This document shows positions 42,838 through 51,815 of a stretch of DNA of 64,000 bases, one piece after another; the first letter of the stretch is position 1; every line of letters starts with the position of its first letter. Under the pieces are notes generated by a model. It ran no database searches, was not told where the DNA came from, and saw only the letters and a list, made by a program, of their open reading frames with translations. Made by a program: the position numbers and the translations under genes. The stretch covers positions 1 through 64,000 of the forward strand of contig CAJMNM010000012.1 in assembly GCA_905214795.1 (NCBI GenBank), read 5' to 3'. The stretch comes from an uncultured bacterium. GTDB lineage: Bacteria > Bacteroidota > Bacteroidia > Bacteroidales > Bacteroidaceae.

Positions 42838-45027
42838 ATGTCAACATTAAGATTCAGTGTTGTAGAAAAAGCCTTTCAGGCCAAGGCTCATGATGTAGAG
42901 ATACCGGCAGAACGTCCGAGTGAATATTTTGCCAAGTATGTGTTCAATCGTGAGAAGATGTTTAAATACTTACCTGCAAAGGTGTATGAGCGTTTGATTG
43001 ACGCAATTGATAATGGAGCAGCGCTCGATAGAAGTGTGGCTGATGAAGTTGCAGCAGGCATGAAACGCTGGGCAACAGAATTGGGAGTGACCCATTATAC
43101 TCACTGGTTCCAGCCTTTAACAGAAGGTACAGCTGAAAAGCATGATGCTTTTGTTGAACCGGATGGAAAAGGTGGAATGATGGAAGAGTTTTCCGGCAAG
43201 TTACTTGTACAGCAAGAACCAGATGCGTCGTCATTTCCAAATGGCGGTATCCGTAATACCTTTGAGGCGCGCGGTTACAGTGCATGGGATCCTTCATCAC
43301 CAGTATTTGTTGTAGATGACACACTTTGTATTCCTACAGTATTTATTGCATATACCGGCGAGTCACTAGACTATAAAGCACCTTTGCTTAAGGCGTTGAG
43401 CGCTGTAAACAAAGCAGCTGTGGATGTCTGCCATTATTTTAATCCGGATGTCAAGAAGGTTATGGCCTATCTGGGTTGGGAGCAGGAGTATTTCTTGGTT
43501 GACGAAGGATTGTATGCGGCTCGTCCTGATTTGTTGCTGACCGGTCGTACCCTGATGGGACATGAGGCATCAAAGAACCAGCAGTTAGAAGATCATTATT
43601 TTGGCGCAATTCCTACTCGTGTGGCAGCATTCATGAAAGATCTTGAAATTAAAGCTCTTGAGCTTGGTATTCCGGTCAAGACACGTCATAATGAAGTTGC
43701 TCCAAACCAGTTTGAGCTTGCGCCGGTGTTTGAGGAATGTAACCTGGCTGTAGATCACAACATGCTTATCATGTCGCTGATGCGTAAAGTTGCCCGTTCA
43801 CATGGATTCCGTGTTCTTTTGCATGAGAAACCGTTCAAGGGGGTAAACGGTAGCGGTAAGCATAATAACTGGTCACTAGGTACGGATACAGGCATTCTTT
43901 TGATGGCTCCGGGTAAGACAGCAGAAGACAATCTGCGTTTCATTACTTTCATCGTGAATGCTCTGATGGCAGTTTATCGTCATAACGGATTGTTGAAAGC
44001 CTCTATCATGAGTGCTACAAACGCTCACCGTTTGGGCGCCAATGAAGCACCTCCAGCCATCATCTCTTCTTTCCTTGGAACTCAATTGAGTCGCGTTCTT
44101 GATCATTTGGAAGAGTCTTCTGACGAAGAACTTGTTTCTCTGGGCGGAAAACATGGTATGAAGTTGGATATTCCACAGATTCCGGAATTGTTGATTGATA
44201 ATACTGACCGTAACCGTACATCGCCATTCGCCTTTACCGGTAACCGGTTCGAGTTCCGTGCAGTAGGTTCAGAGGCAAACTGTGCAAGTGCAATGATTGC
44301 TCTTAATGCAGCGATGGCTGAACAGCTGGTTTGTTTCAAAAATGAGGTAGACGCTCTTATGGCAAAAGGTGAGGATAAGATTCCGGCATTATTGCAGGTT
44401 ATCCGCCGTTATATCAAAGAGAGTAAACCTATCCGTTTCGACGGTAATGGCTATAGCGAAGAGTGGAAAGCAGAAGCTGCACGTCGCGGTCTTGACTGTG
44501 AGACCAGCTGTCCGGTTATTTTTGATAATTACCTGCGTTCTGAAAGTGTTGCCATGTTCGAGTCAACCGGTGTAATGACCAAGAAAGAGCTTGAAGCACG
44601 TAATGAAGTGAAGTGGGAGACTTATACCAAGAAAATCCAGATTGAGGCTCGTGTCTTAGGCGATTTGGTAATGAATCATATTGTGCCGGTTGCTACAGAG
44701 TATCAGAGTAAGCTGATTGATAATGTGTATAAGATGAAGACATTGTTCAGTGAAGATGAAGCAGCCAAACTTTCGTCTGAGAATATAGCTATCATTAAGC
44801 AGATAGCAGAGCGTACGGCTTATATCAAAGAGCATGTAGATACAATGGTTGAGGCTCGTAAAAAGGCTAATAAAATTACTTCGGAACGTGAAAAAGCAAT
44901 AGCTTATCATGATACGGTAGCGCCGATGTTAGAGCAGATTCGTTACCATATCGATAAACTTGAATTGATAGTTGATGACCGTATGTGGACATTACCTAAA
45001 TATCGTGAACTTTTGTTTGTAAGATAA
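42838..45027 (+). CDS. glnN: Glutamine synthetase type III
   Basis: Makes glutamine from glutamate, ammonia and ATP. At 729 residues it is the large GSIII type found in Bacteroidota and cyanobacteria. The N-terminal GSIII domain (about 60-230, with THYTHWFQPLTEGTAEKHDAF) precedes the catalytic core: LGWEQEYFLVD (about 211-221), KTRHNEVAPNQFELAPVFEECN (about 281-302 in parts), and NGSGKHNNWSLGTDTG (about 336-351), then FTGNRFEFRAVGSEANCASAM. A helical C-terminal region (about 590-725) is specific to GSIII. It lies 72 bp after amt in the same direction. Confidence 0.96.
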   Translation: MSTLRFSVVEKAFQAKAHDVEIPAERPSEYFAKYVFNREKMFKYLPAKVYERLIDAIDNGAALDRSVADEVAAGMKRWATELGVTHYTHWFQPLTEGTAEKHDAFVEPDGKGGMMEEFSGKLLVQQEPDASSFPNGGIRNTFEARGYSAWDPSSPVFVVDDTLCIPTVFIAYTGESLDYKAPLLKALSAVNKAAVDVCHYFNPDVKKVMAYLGWEQEYFLVDEGLYAARPDLLLTGRTLMGHEASKNQQLEDHYFGAIPTRVAAFMKDLEIKALELGIPVKTRHNEVAPNQFELAPVFEECNLAVDHNMLIMSLMRKVARSHGFRVLLHEKPFKGVNGSGKHNNWSLGTDTGILLMAPGKTAEDNLRFITFIVNALMAVYRHNGLLKASIMSATNAHRLGANEAPPAIISSFLGTQLSRVLDHLEESSDEELVSLGGKHGMKLDIPQIPELLIDNTDRNRTSPFAFTGNRFEFRAVGSEANCASAMIALNAAMAEQLVCFKNEVDALMAKGEDKIPALLQVIRRYIKESKPIRFDGNGYSEEWKAEAARRGLDCETSCPVIFDNYLRSESVAMFESTGVMTKKELEARNEVKWETYTKKIQIEARVLGDLVMNHIVPVATEYQSKLIDNVYKMKTLFSEDEAAKLSSENIAIIKQIAERTAYIKEHVDTMVEARKKANKITSEREKAIAYHDTVAPMLEQIRYHIDKLELIVDDRMWTLPKYRELLFVR

Positions 45028-45091
45028 AGAGCTTCCTTTTTCTGTGGCTTTTGCCGGCAGAAAGGAATCCTGTTTATTGGTTGTTTTGATT

Positions 45092-45127
45092 GGTGCCGGG
45101 TAGCCGTGAGGCTGTCCGGCATTTTAT
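45092..45127 (+). terminator. Terminator of glnN
   Basis: Arms TGCCGG...AGCC and GGCT...CCGGCA around GTGA, followed by TTTTATATT, 65-100 bp past the stop. An upstream weaker hairpin, TTTTTCTG / CAGAAAGG, spans about 45038-45066. Confidence 0.75.
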
Positions 45128-45285
45128 ATTGGGTTCAACCTCCATTATATGTATGATATCTTTTTAGTATTTCTGATTTTTATCATATAGATAAAACCAA
45201 GATATTCTATATTGGTTGTTAATGGTTTATTGTAATACTTGTAATACGGATAATAGAACAGGATGCTTCTGTGTATGAAACAAAT

Positions 45286-45344
45286 AAAAAAGCACTATGG
45301 AGCAATCATAAAAATAGAATTGTCCATAGTGCCTAAACTTTTTT
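45286..45344. terminator. Terminator after the GH43 gene (minus strand) and glnN
   Basis: GCACTATGGA-G-CAAT pairs with ATTG-TCCATAGTGC, with a single bulged G and an AT-rich loop; A-run before, T-run after. The rest of the 45028-45373 gap holds no gene. Confidence 0.8.
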
Positions 45345-45373
45345 GAAACAGATGTGTTATGAATAGTTCCTGT

Positions 45374-48300
45374 TTATTTTATTACTTTTTGTCCGTTTAT
45401 GATATATATACCTTTAGGTAAATTGTCAAGCGCATTTGCTCTTTTCACGTTTGAGCGAATTGTCATTCCATTCAGGTTGCAGACATTTACAGATTGATTT
45501 CCATTATCGACAGTTGTTAAATCTGTATTGGTAATATCTTTGTCTAAATAAAGTACGTGTAAATTGGTTTCGCTAGTGCCTGGAAGCTGCAGATATGCAT
45601 GATTGGAACTTATCCATGGCTGAATGTTCTCAACCTTATAGAAAGCTGTTTCGTTGTTCTGATTTTGTAGGACATATGAGTTGACCGGTGCCTTCATGTC
45701 ACTATATATACCTGTTAACAGGCCGGATGTATATGTGTCAGATTCGGCGGTATTAGTACCTTTAAATGTATAAGTTCCGTTACCTGAAACAATATATGGA
45801 GTGTTGGCACAGATTGAGTTGGTTTTGTCGAGTGACAGGTAGTTTCCGGTGATACTGTGGCAGCTGTATACTGTCATGCCGTCCGGAATCTGTGAGTCGA
45901 AAGGCAGCATCAGTGTACCCCAGCCGTAATTGATGTTGTATTCAACCGTAATTTGTGCGTCAGGTTGCTCGGTCAGTTCGTTTTCAATATATTCGGTCAG
46001 AGTGATAGGATTAATTCCTTGATTGGTGGCAACAGTTTTAATGATAGACCCGTCCGTGTCGAATTCCAGTTTGTCTATGCATATTTCGCGGTGCAAGTCC
46101 GGCTCATTATTGATATATTTGTTATTTATGCGATGATAGACAATGTACCATTCGTCTTTATCGGGATTTTGAATGACTGCACAATGGCTTGTACCGTAGA
46201 TTCCGGATTCTGGAACAGATGAGAGTACAATATTATTCTCAGATACGGTAATAGGTCCTTGTGGAGACGTACTTGTACCGTAAACGATTGTATTGTCGGT
46301 ATTTCCGTTTTCTGTATCGTTCCATAAATAATAGTAGATGCCTCTTCTGTAGAAAACATGAACAGAATTGTTAAAAGCAGATTGGTTGTTTGTTACAGGT
46401 GTAATGTCGGTACTGCTTTCGCAAGATATCAGGTCTTCGTTCAGTGTGCTGACAGATAAATTACTGTTTCCCCAGTACAGGTAAGTCTTACTGTTTTCTT
46501 TGTCTGTAAAGACATCGGGATATAAGGGTTCGTTGCCGTCAGATGGTGTTATCAAAGAGCCGTAATCCTTAAACGGACCTGCCGGATTGTCTGAAACGGC
46601 TACACCAATGATATTTTTGCCTTGGTTTTTATTATAAGCATTATAGTACATGTAGTAGGTGTATTTACCGTCAGCGTATTTTTCTTCAACAGCAGGAGCC
46701 GTAGAGCTGTATTCAACATTATTGGATGAGTTTTCTGCAAAATTGAATGCATAACCTTCATTCTTCCAATAGACAAGGTCCGCAGAAGAGTATACATCAA
46801 TACCTGTACTGTTTTGATTTTCGTCAACAGAAGCGGAATATATGTAGAATCTTCCGGTTTTTTGTGAGAATATAATTTCGGGGTCTGCATGGAAACCGCT
46901 GATGATGGGGTTACTGCACAGTTCGGCCGTTATGCTATATGTTGAACGGTCGCCTTGATTGGATATGGTATATTCAACAGGGCCTTTGCTGAAGTCTTGT
47001 TTACCGGAAGGGGTGATCTGACAGCCGGCCGGAACAACTAATTCCGGATCAAATTGAGTAAGATCTGTGCCGTATCTTACTGGTAAATAGATTGTTCTGT
47101 CCTGTTGTATAATATTCTCCTTTATAATGTTGCGGTTGTTGAAGTCGGCTATATCCGTACCCATATTATCAGTAGGGAAAGCTGCAAATAGCGCGTCTGT
47201 TTCTTCTTTTGAGATAGGAATTACCGTTCCGTGTCTGGGAGTGAAAGCGCCGCTTGTAGTTGTTTGTGCGCGCAATGTGAAGTTAATAAGGTCATCACTG
47301 GAACAGAACTGATAGTATCCGCTCGTGTAACAGTCATACATGAGTATCCATGTATCGGAATTGATTAATTTATACATACCTCCGCCTTCAACGGCTACAT
47401 TTGTTTGTTGCAGGTTTCCTGACGGAGTGCTCCACTGGCTTCCTTCCGGCATACCGGGTTCGGCAGTCAGTCGTTTTGAAGTGACCTGGCAGATGCCGCC
47501 GGAGCCTTCATTCTTGTAAATCATATGGTAGGTTCCATCTCTTTCGTCATAGATAATATCAGAGTCGATAGTTGCCGAACCACGGTCATAAAGGAAGACT
47601 GGGTCAGAAATAAGTCCGGTAAAATCATCGTTCGCATAGCAATAATAAACCTTGTCATACGGACATTTTCCGTCATTGGTAAGCAGGGAGAAATAAATCA
47701 TATATCGTCCTTTCGAACCGTCTTCGTTCTGGTAATCAGGATCCCATATTGTTTCCGGAGCCCAAACTCGTGTTACGTTTTTCCATTCAGGAAAACGGTC
47801 CGGAAAGTGAACAGTGCTGTGTTGCCAATGGATAAGGTCAGTACTTTTATACATTACAATGCCGCGATTGGAAGCCCAACCTTCAGCACATCGCATGTCT
47901 GTTGCTACCATGTAGAATGTTTTTCCATCCTGTCCTCTCAGAATATGAGGGTCTCTTATTCCCTTTTTAATAGCTACGCTGTCGCTCCACATTACCCTTT
48001 GTCCGTTGTTCAGAGGAGTGTAGTTGTATCCGTCTTTACTGATTGCGTAATAAAGGTTTTCGTCTGCGTTATTAGGGAAATATACAAACAGGTATGAGTC
48101 GTAATTCTCGTCTTCGGCAATGTTAATCTGAAAATCTTTGGTCTTTTTCAGGTGCTTTCTGTAGCCTGTTGCCGTCATTGTAACAGTCTTTTTACCACTT
48201 CCGGATGGAGATAGCTGTAACAGATTTCCGTTGTCAGAGATAAAATCCTTGTTGCTGGAGCTCCAGGTGATAATGGTACCTTCGCTGGTCGAGGTTGGGA

Positions 48301-49471
48301 GAGTGAGATCACTTCTCAGATTATTAAGGTTGCCATTGAGGTTCAAATTCGCTAAATCATATTCTAGTGCCTCATTGTCATTTAATTCGGCTAAAACAAC
48401 AGCCGTATATTCAGCTGTCTGGCTGACATTACCTTTGGTGAAAGTAGCTTTCAAAGTGACATTGACATTATTTTCACCTTGTTTGGGGCGGGTTACCTCA
48501 CCGTTGTTTTTGATGTATGTTTGGTTCAATGATTCCCATGTGGCTGAGATTCCGTTGTCAAATGCAGTCGGAAACGTGATGTTGCTTCTGATTTCATTGA
48601 AGTTAAAGCTATGGGTCTTGATAAAATCGTTGATTTGTTCTTTATGTATTGATTCATTGAGCTTGTTAAGATTCTCAATATTATATGCGGTTGAAATCTG
48701 GGCTTCAGAAATTTCACCGGTATATATGCGGACATCATTGTAACAGGCATTTCGTAGGAAAACATCGCCATTATATGGTGAACGTCCTAACCAGTTTTGT
48801 GTGGTGCGTCCTAAATCGGATGGTAACATACTTATGTTTCCGGTTTTCATCTTTTTGCCGTTCAGATAAATCGTACCTTGCGTTTTGTTTTGGGTATAGG
48901 TCAGGTTTACCCATTCTCCTTGTGTGAAGAATTGTGACAGAGTCAGTGTAGATTCTCTGGAATAATTAGTAGGTGTGATACTGTATCTTGTATTATTTGC
49001 GCTGAAGAACATGTATCCGGTCTCACTAGAATGTCCGAAGTTGAAGATAAAATTACCGTTTTGTCCCAGACCATAGTTGCTTGGTATAAATACATTCATT
49101 GAAATGGTGAAGGCTTCATTAAGACTGGATATAACGTCACCTACGTTTTCTCCCATATCAAAGTATCCGTTATTATTTCCTAATTCTAGGATAGGGATAT
49201 TATTAAGTGTTGACAGTTTAGCGCTTCCACCAAGTTGTCCGTTGTATATTCCCGATTCATCGTTGGTTGAGGAAAAAGTATATTGTAATATCAGTTCCGG
49301 AGCGGTTTCTGCAAGATTTTGTATTGCGTTTTGTGTCGTTGCGCTGATGGTTTGTTCGTGTATTTGAGAATTGTTAGGATTGTTTGACAAAATTGCTCCA
49401 TTTGTTGTGTTAGACACGACAAGGGCATTACCCATGAAGGTAAGAATCAGTAATTTCTTTTTTGATGTCAT
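45374..49471 (-). CDS. Secreted tandem GH43 glycosidase with LamG, Ig-like and sorting-like domains
   Basis: A 1365-residue exported protein. Order: signal peptide (1-26), LamG domain (about 60-262), two atrophied Ig-like domains (about 275-362 and 365-452), a first GH43 five-bladed propeller (about 457-770), a linker Ig-like domain (about 785-850), a second GH43 propeller (about 853-1160), a beta-rich region and a C-terminal sorting-like segment (about 1310-1365, CNLNGMTIRS ... LPKGIYIINGQKVIK). GH43 enzymes cleave arabinose- or xylose-containing glycans. The first module keeps Asp507 (GIRDPHI), Asp638 and Glu695 (VEGGGMYK). The second keeps Asp863 and Asp986 but has Asn1035 where the acid Glu is expected. 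Confidence 0.87.
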   Translation of the reverse strand: MTSKKKLLILTFMGNALVVSNTTNGAILSNNPNNSQIHEQTISATTQNAIQNLAETAPELILQYTFSSTNDESGIYNGQLGGSAKLSTLNNIPILELGNNNGYFDMGENVGDVISSLNEAFTISMNVFIPSNYGLGQNGNFIFNFGHSSETGYMFFSANNTRYSITPTNYSRESTLTLSQFFTQGEWVNLTYTQNKTQGTIYLNGKKMKTGNISMLPSDLGRTTQNWLGRSPYNGDVFLRNACYNDVRIYTGEISEAQISTAYNIENLNKLNESIHKEQINDFIKTHSFNFNEIRSNITFPTAFDNGISATWESLNQTYIKNNGEVTRPKQGENNVNVTLKATFTKGNVSQTAEYTAVVLAELNDNEALEYDLANLNLNGNLNNLRSDLTLPTSTSEGTIITWSSSNKDFISDNGNLLQLSPSGSGKKTVTMTATGYRKHLKKTKDFQINIAEDENYDSYLFVYFPNNADENLYYAISKDGYNYTPLNNGQRVMWSDSVAIKKGIRDPHILRGQDGKTFYMVATDMRCAEGWASNRGIVMYKSTDLIHWQHSTVHFPDRFPEWKNVTRVWAPETIWDPDYQNEDGSKGRYMIYFSLLTNDGKCPYDKVYYCYANDDFTGLISDPVFLYDRGSATIDSDIIYDERDGTYHMIYKNEGSGGICQVTSKRLTAEPGMPEGSQWSTPSGNLQQTNVAVEGGGMYKLINSDTWILMYDCYTSGYYQFCSSDDLINFTLRAQTTTSGAFTPRHGTVIPISKEETDALFAAFPTDNMGTDIADFNNRNIIKENIIQQDRTIYLPVRYGTDLTQFDPELVVPAGCQITPSGKQDFSKGPVEYTISNQGDRSTYSITAELCSNPIISGFHADPEIIFSQKTGRFYIYSASVDENQNSTGIDVYSSADLVYWKNEGYAFNFAENSSNNVEYSSTAPAVEEKYADGKYTYYMYYNAYNKNQGKNIIGVAVSDNPAGPFKDYGSLITPSDGNEPLYPDVFTDKENSKTYLYWGNSNLSVSTLNEDLISCESSTDITPVTNNQSAFNNSVHVFYRRGIYYYLWNDTENGNTDNTIVYGTSTSPQGPITVSENNIVLSSVPESGIYGTSHCAVIQNPDKDEWYIVYHRINNKYINNEPDLHREICIDKLEFDTDGSIIKTVATNQGINPITLTEYIENELTEQPDAQITVEYNINYGWGTLMLPFDSQIPDGMTVYSCHSITGNYLSLDKTNSICANTPYIVSGNGTYTFKGTNTAESDTYTSGLLTGIYSDMKAPVNSYVLQNQNNETAFYKVENIQPWISSNHAYLQLPGTSETNLHVLYLDKDITNTDLTTVDNGNQSVNVCNLNGMTIRSNVKRANALDNLPKGIYIINGQKVIK

Positions 49472-49506
49472 TGAGGGATTTTGATTTAATTAGATGAAAA
49501 TTTTTG

Positions 49507-49537
49507 CAAAATTACTTCATCTTCTCCTTATAAACAA
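49507..49537 (-). promoter_or_regulatory. Promoter of the GH43 gene
   Basis: TAATTTTG at 49514-49507 with TTG at 49537-49535, 20 bp upstream; leader about 30 bases. Confidence 0.6.
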
Positions 49538-49791
49538 TTAATTAATAGCTTTATTTATTGGCTTTTGCTTTTATTTGCAATTAATTCCGTTTAATTTTTA
49601 AGTATGCTGATAGAGTCCATGGCGTTTTTGTTTTTTCGGAACAAATATACGATGGGGTAGAAACCGCCGTGGCAGCTTATGGTAACTTTTGGTCACTCTT
49701 GAACGCATTACGTCACATTTTGCAGCTTTCCTTTTCGTTTGTCTGCTTGTAGGAAATCAATTCCGTCCGTAACGGAAGAAATATCGTGCCT

Positions 49792-50283
49792 GCGCGCCCC
49801 TGCGTTTTCCCTATAAAGGTATTTTTTCACTTTCCGGCCTTACTCCTTCACAATGCCATTCAAATGGCAGACTGACAGTATGTTAAGTGTGAAGGGGTAT
49901 CCTTCACATCTCCTTCACCGGTCCTTCACATTCACCTCCGGTTTTACAAAACGCATACGGTTACGAGTTTTTTTCCGTACGGTTACGGATTCAATCCTGC
50001 ACTTTACGAATCTTTTTCCGCACTGTTACGGTGATGCCCGTAACCGTACCGGAATATTTTTCTGCACGGCTGCGGTGATGACAGGAAAAGACGGACGGAA
50101 AATTATGGATTTCGGGATGAAAAAATCTGATTTTTGCCTTGAAATATTGCGTTAAATTCTCAAAAAAGCCGATTTTCATCTCACAAGTGTTTAAGTGAAG
50201 GATGTGAAGGATAGTCCTTCACACGCAATGCACTGAATATAAGTGTTCTATGACGAAATGTGAAGGGGTGAAGGACTTTTTTG
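49792..50283 (+). repeat. Intergenic repeat element, copy C (about 0.5 kb)
   Basis: On the plus strand: GCGCGC cap, GCGTTTTCCCTATAAAGG, GGCCTTACTCCTTCAC, a GTGAAGGGGTATCCTTCAC dyad, CCTTCACCGGTCCTTCAC, the 22-bp ACGGTTAC array (49955-50080), a copy-specific stretch at about 50080-50190, then GTGAAGGATGTGAAGGAT facing CCTTCACA, and the end GTGAAGGGGTGAAGGAC with a T-run. It matches the reverse complement of copy A closely on both sides of the central stretch. A 100-codon frame at 49853-50155 opens with the same residues as one in copy A (MLSV..YPSH.LHRSFT) but then diverges by frame, so coding is unlikely. Confidence 0.85.
49955..50080. repeat. 22-bp periodic array in copy C
   Basis: The end of GGTTAC-type units falls at 49964, 49986, 50007 (degenerate CTTTAC) and 50029, then an inverted GTAACCGTACCGG unit in the next slot and a decayed GGCTGC near 50073. 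Steps are 22, 21 and 22 bp, then about 22. Confidence 0.8.
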
Positions 50284-50307
50284 AGAAAACATTTTTAGGG
50301 GATGGAA

Positions 50308-50352
50308 AAGCCTGTCAGGCGTATTCATACAGAGATGAGTGCTGACAGGCTT
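50308..50352. other. Hairpin downstream of repeat C
   Basis: AAGCCTGTCA (50308-50317) pairs with TGACAGGCTT (50343-50352) across a 25-base loop, without a T-run. No function is assigned. Confidence 0.4.
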
Positions 50353-50495
50353 GAAGTGATATGACGGGTTTAACACCCTTTTCCGTCGAGACAACAAGAA
50401 GTACCATTCTCGATAGAGCGTGATTGTAATTCTGCCTTTCCCGGTGTCGGAGTCATTCTTCTTATGAAGATTGGTGTAGATGGAATATTATGATA

Positions 50496-50542
50496 ACGGC
50501 CGGCATGTCTTATATGTGAAGGACTTGCCGGCCGTTTGTTTT
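50496..50542 (-). terminator. Terminator of the gltB-dapL gene group
   Basis: Arms ACGGCCGGCA (50496-50505) and TGCCGGCCGT (50526-50535), 23 bp past the dapL stop on the minus strand. The T-run is stronger on the plus side, so termination on the minus strand relies on the GC-rich stem and the short TTAT tail. Confidence 0.65.
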
Positions 50543-50557
50543 TCAATTATACAAATG

Positions 50558-51787
50558 TCAGAAACTGCTCTTGATACGTCGCATTGCTTCGATACAGTCT
50601 TCGCGGCGTCCGAATGCGGTTAAACGCAGGAATCCTTCGCCTGATGGTCCGAAACCGACGCCGGGAGTACCTACTACGTGTGCTTCGTAGAGCAGGCGGT
50701 CAAAAAATTGCCATGAACTGAGTCCGTCCGGAGTCTTGAGCCAGATGTAAGGAGCGTTTTTACCGCCATAAACACTAAATCCGGCTTCGGTCAGTCCTTC
50801 GCGTAGCAGACGTGCGTTTTCCATATAGTAAGCAATGGTGTTTTTAACCTGTTCACGCCCTTCTGGACTGTAAACCGCTTCGGCTCCACGTTGGGTAATA
50901 TAACTTGTGCCATTGAATTTTGTGCACTGACGACGGTTCCATAACGGATTCAAGTTGACACGATCACCGCTAAGGGTGGCTGCGGTCAGTTCTTTTGGAA
51001 CAACAGTATATCCGCATCGCACACCGGTAAAGCCTGCCGTTTTTGAGAAGCTGCGGAATTCGATGGCACAGCGTTTGGCACCTTTTATTTCATAGATGGA
51101 GTGGGGAACATCCGGTTCTTGAATGTATGCTTCGTAGGCGGCATCGAAAAGGATGAGTGTGTCGTTGTGCAAGGCATAGTCAACCCATTTTTTCAGTTCC
51201 GCCTTGGTCAGAGTGGTGCCTGTCGGATTGTTGGGATAGCACAAGTAAACCATATCAATGCGTTCTTTCGGGATTTCTGGCACAAAGTTGTTTTCTACCG
51301 TGCATGGCAGATAAGTGACATTGCTCCAGCGTCCGTCTGGTCCCAACTCGCCTGCACGTCCGCACATCACGTTGCTGTCAATATAAACAGGGTAGATTGG
51401 GTCGGTTACCCCCATACTGTTATCCCAACGCAGGATTTCACCGATGTTACCGGTATCGCTCTTGGCGCCGTCGTTAATGAAAATTTCAGATGGTGACAGA
51501 CTGATGCCGCGTGCGGCAAAGTCGTGTTTAAGTATCGCTTCAATAAGGAAACCGTAACCCTGCTCAGGTCCGTAGCCATGGAATGTATCGGCAGAGGCCA
51601 TTTCGTCTACCGCACGGTGCATGGCTTGAATGCAGGCGTCGGGCAGTGGTTGTGTCACATCACCGATTCCCAACCGTACAAGAGACTGTTTGGGGTGGGT
51701 TACTTTGAATGTGTTTACTTTTTTAGCAATATCCGAGAAAAGATAACTTCCCGGTAATTTAAGATAGTGCTCGTTAATTAATGCCAT
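50558..51787 (-). CDS. dapL: LL-diaminopimelate aminotransferase
   Basis: A class I PLP aminotransferase of 409 residues converting tetrahydrodipicolinate plus glutamate directly to LL-diaminopimelate, the short route of lysine and peptidoglycan precursor synthesis. Visible: MALINEHYLKLPGSYLFSDI, VRLGIGDVTQPLP, FINDGAKSDTGNI, YLCYPNNPTGTTL (Asn-Pro-Pro-Asn type loop), FDAAYEAYI and the PLP Lys in FRSFSKTAGFTGVRCGY. The frame is open 19 codons further, but the ATG at 51787 gives the standard start. It follows dapF, the next enzyme of the pathway, by 28 bp. Confidence 0.96.
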   Translation of the reverse strand: MALINEHYLKLPGSYLFSDIAKKVNTFKVTHPKQSLVRLGIGDVTQPLPDACIQAMHRAVDEMASADTFHGYGPEQGYGFLIEAILKHDFAARGISLSPSEIFINDGAKSDTGNIGEILRWDNSMGVTDPIYPVYIDSNVMCGRAGELGPDGRWSNVTYLPCTVENNFVPEIPKERIDMVYLCYPNNPTGTTLTKAELKKWVDYALHNDTLILFDAAYEAYIQEPDVPHSIYEIKGAKRCAIEFRSFSKTAGFTGVRCGYTVVPKELTAATLSGDRVNLNPLWNRRQCTKFNGTSYITQRGAEAVYSPEGREQVKNTIAYYMENARLLREGLTEAGFSVYGGKNAPYIWLKTPDGLSSWQFFDRLLYEAHVVGTPGVGFGPSGEGFLRLTAFGRREDCIEAMRRIKSSF

Positions 51788-51815
51788 ATAGGTATAAATT
51801 GATTTAAATCTGATT

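Noticed and set aside
47525..48097. 190-codon frame antisense to the GH43 gene
   Set aside because: Shadow of a strongly supported reading frame; no motif recognised.
49853..50155. 100-codon frame inside repeat copy C and the 94-codon counterpart in copy A (4978-5262, minus)
   Set aside because: Both begin with a similar peptide, but small insertions and deletions shift the frames after about 17 residues and copy B has no counterpart, so the similarity comes from the DNA element and not from a protein.
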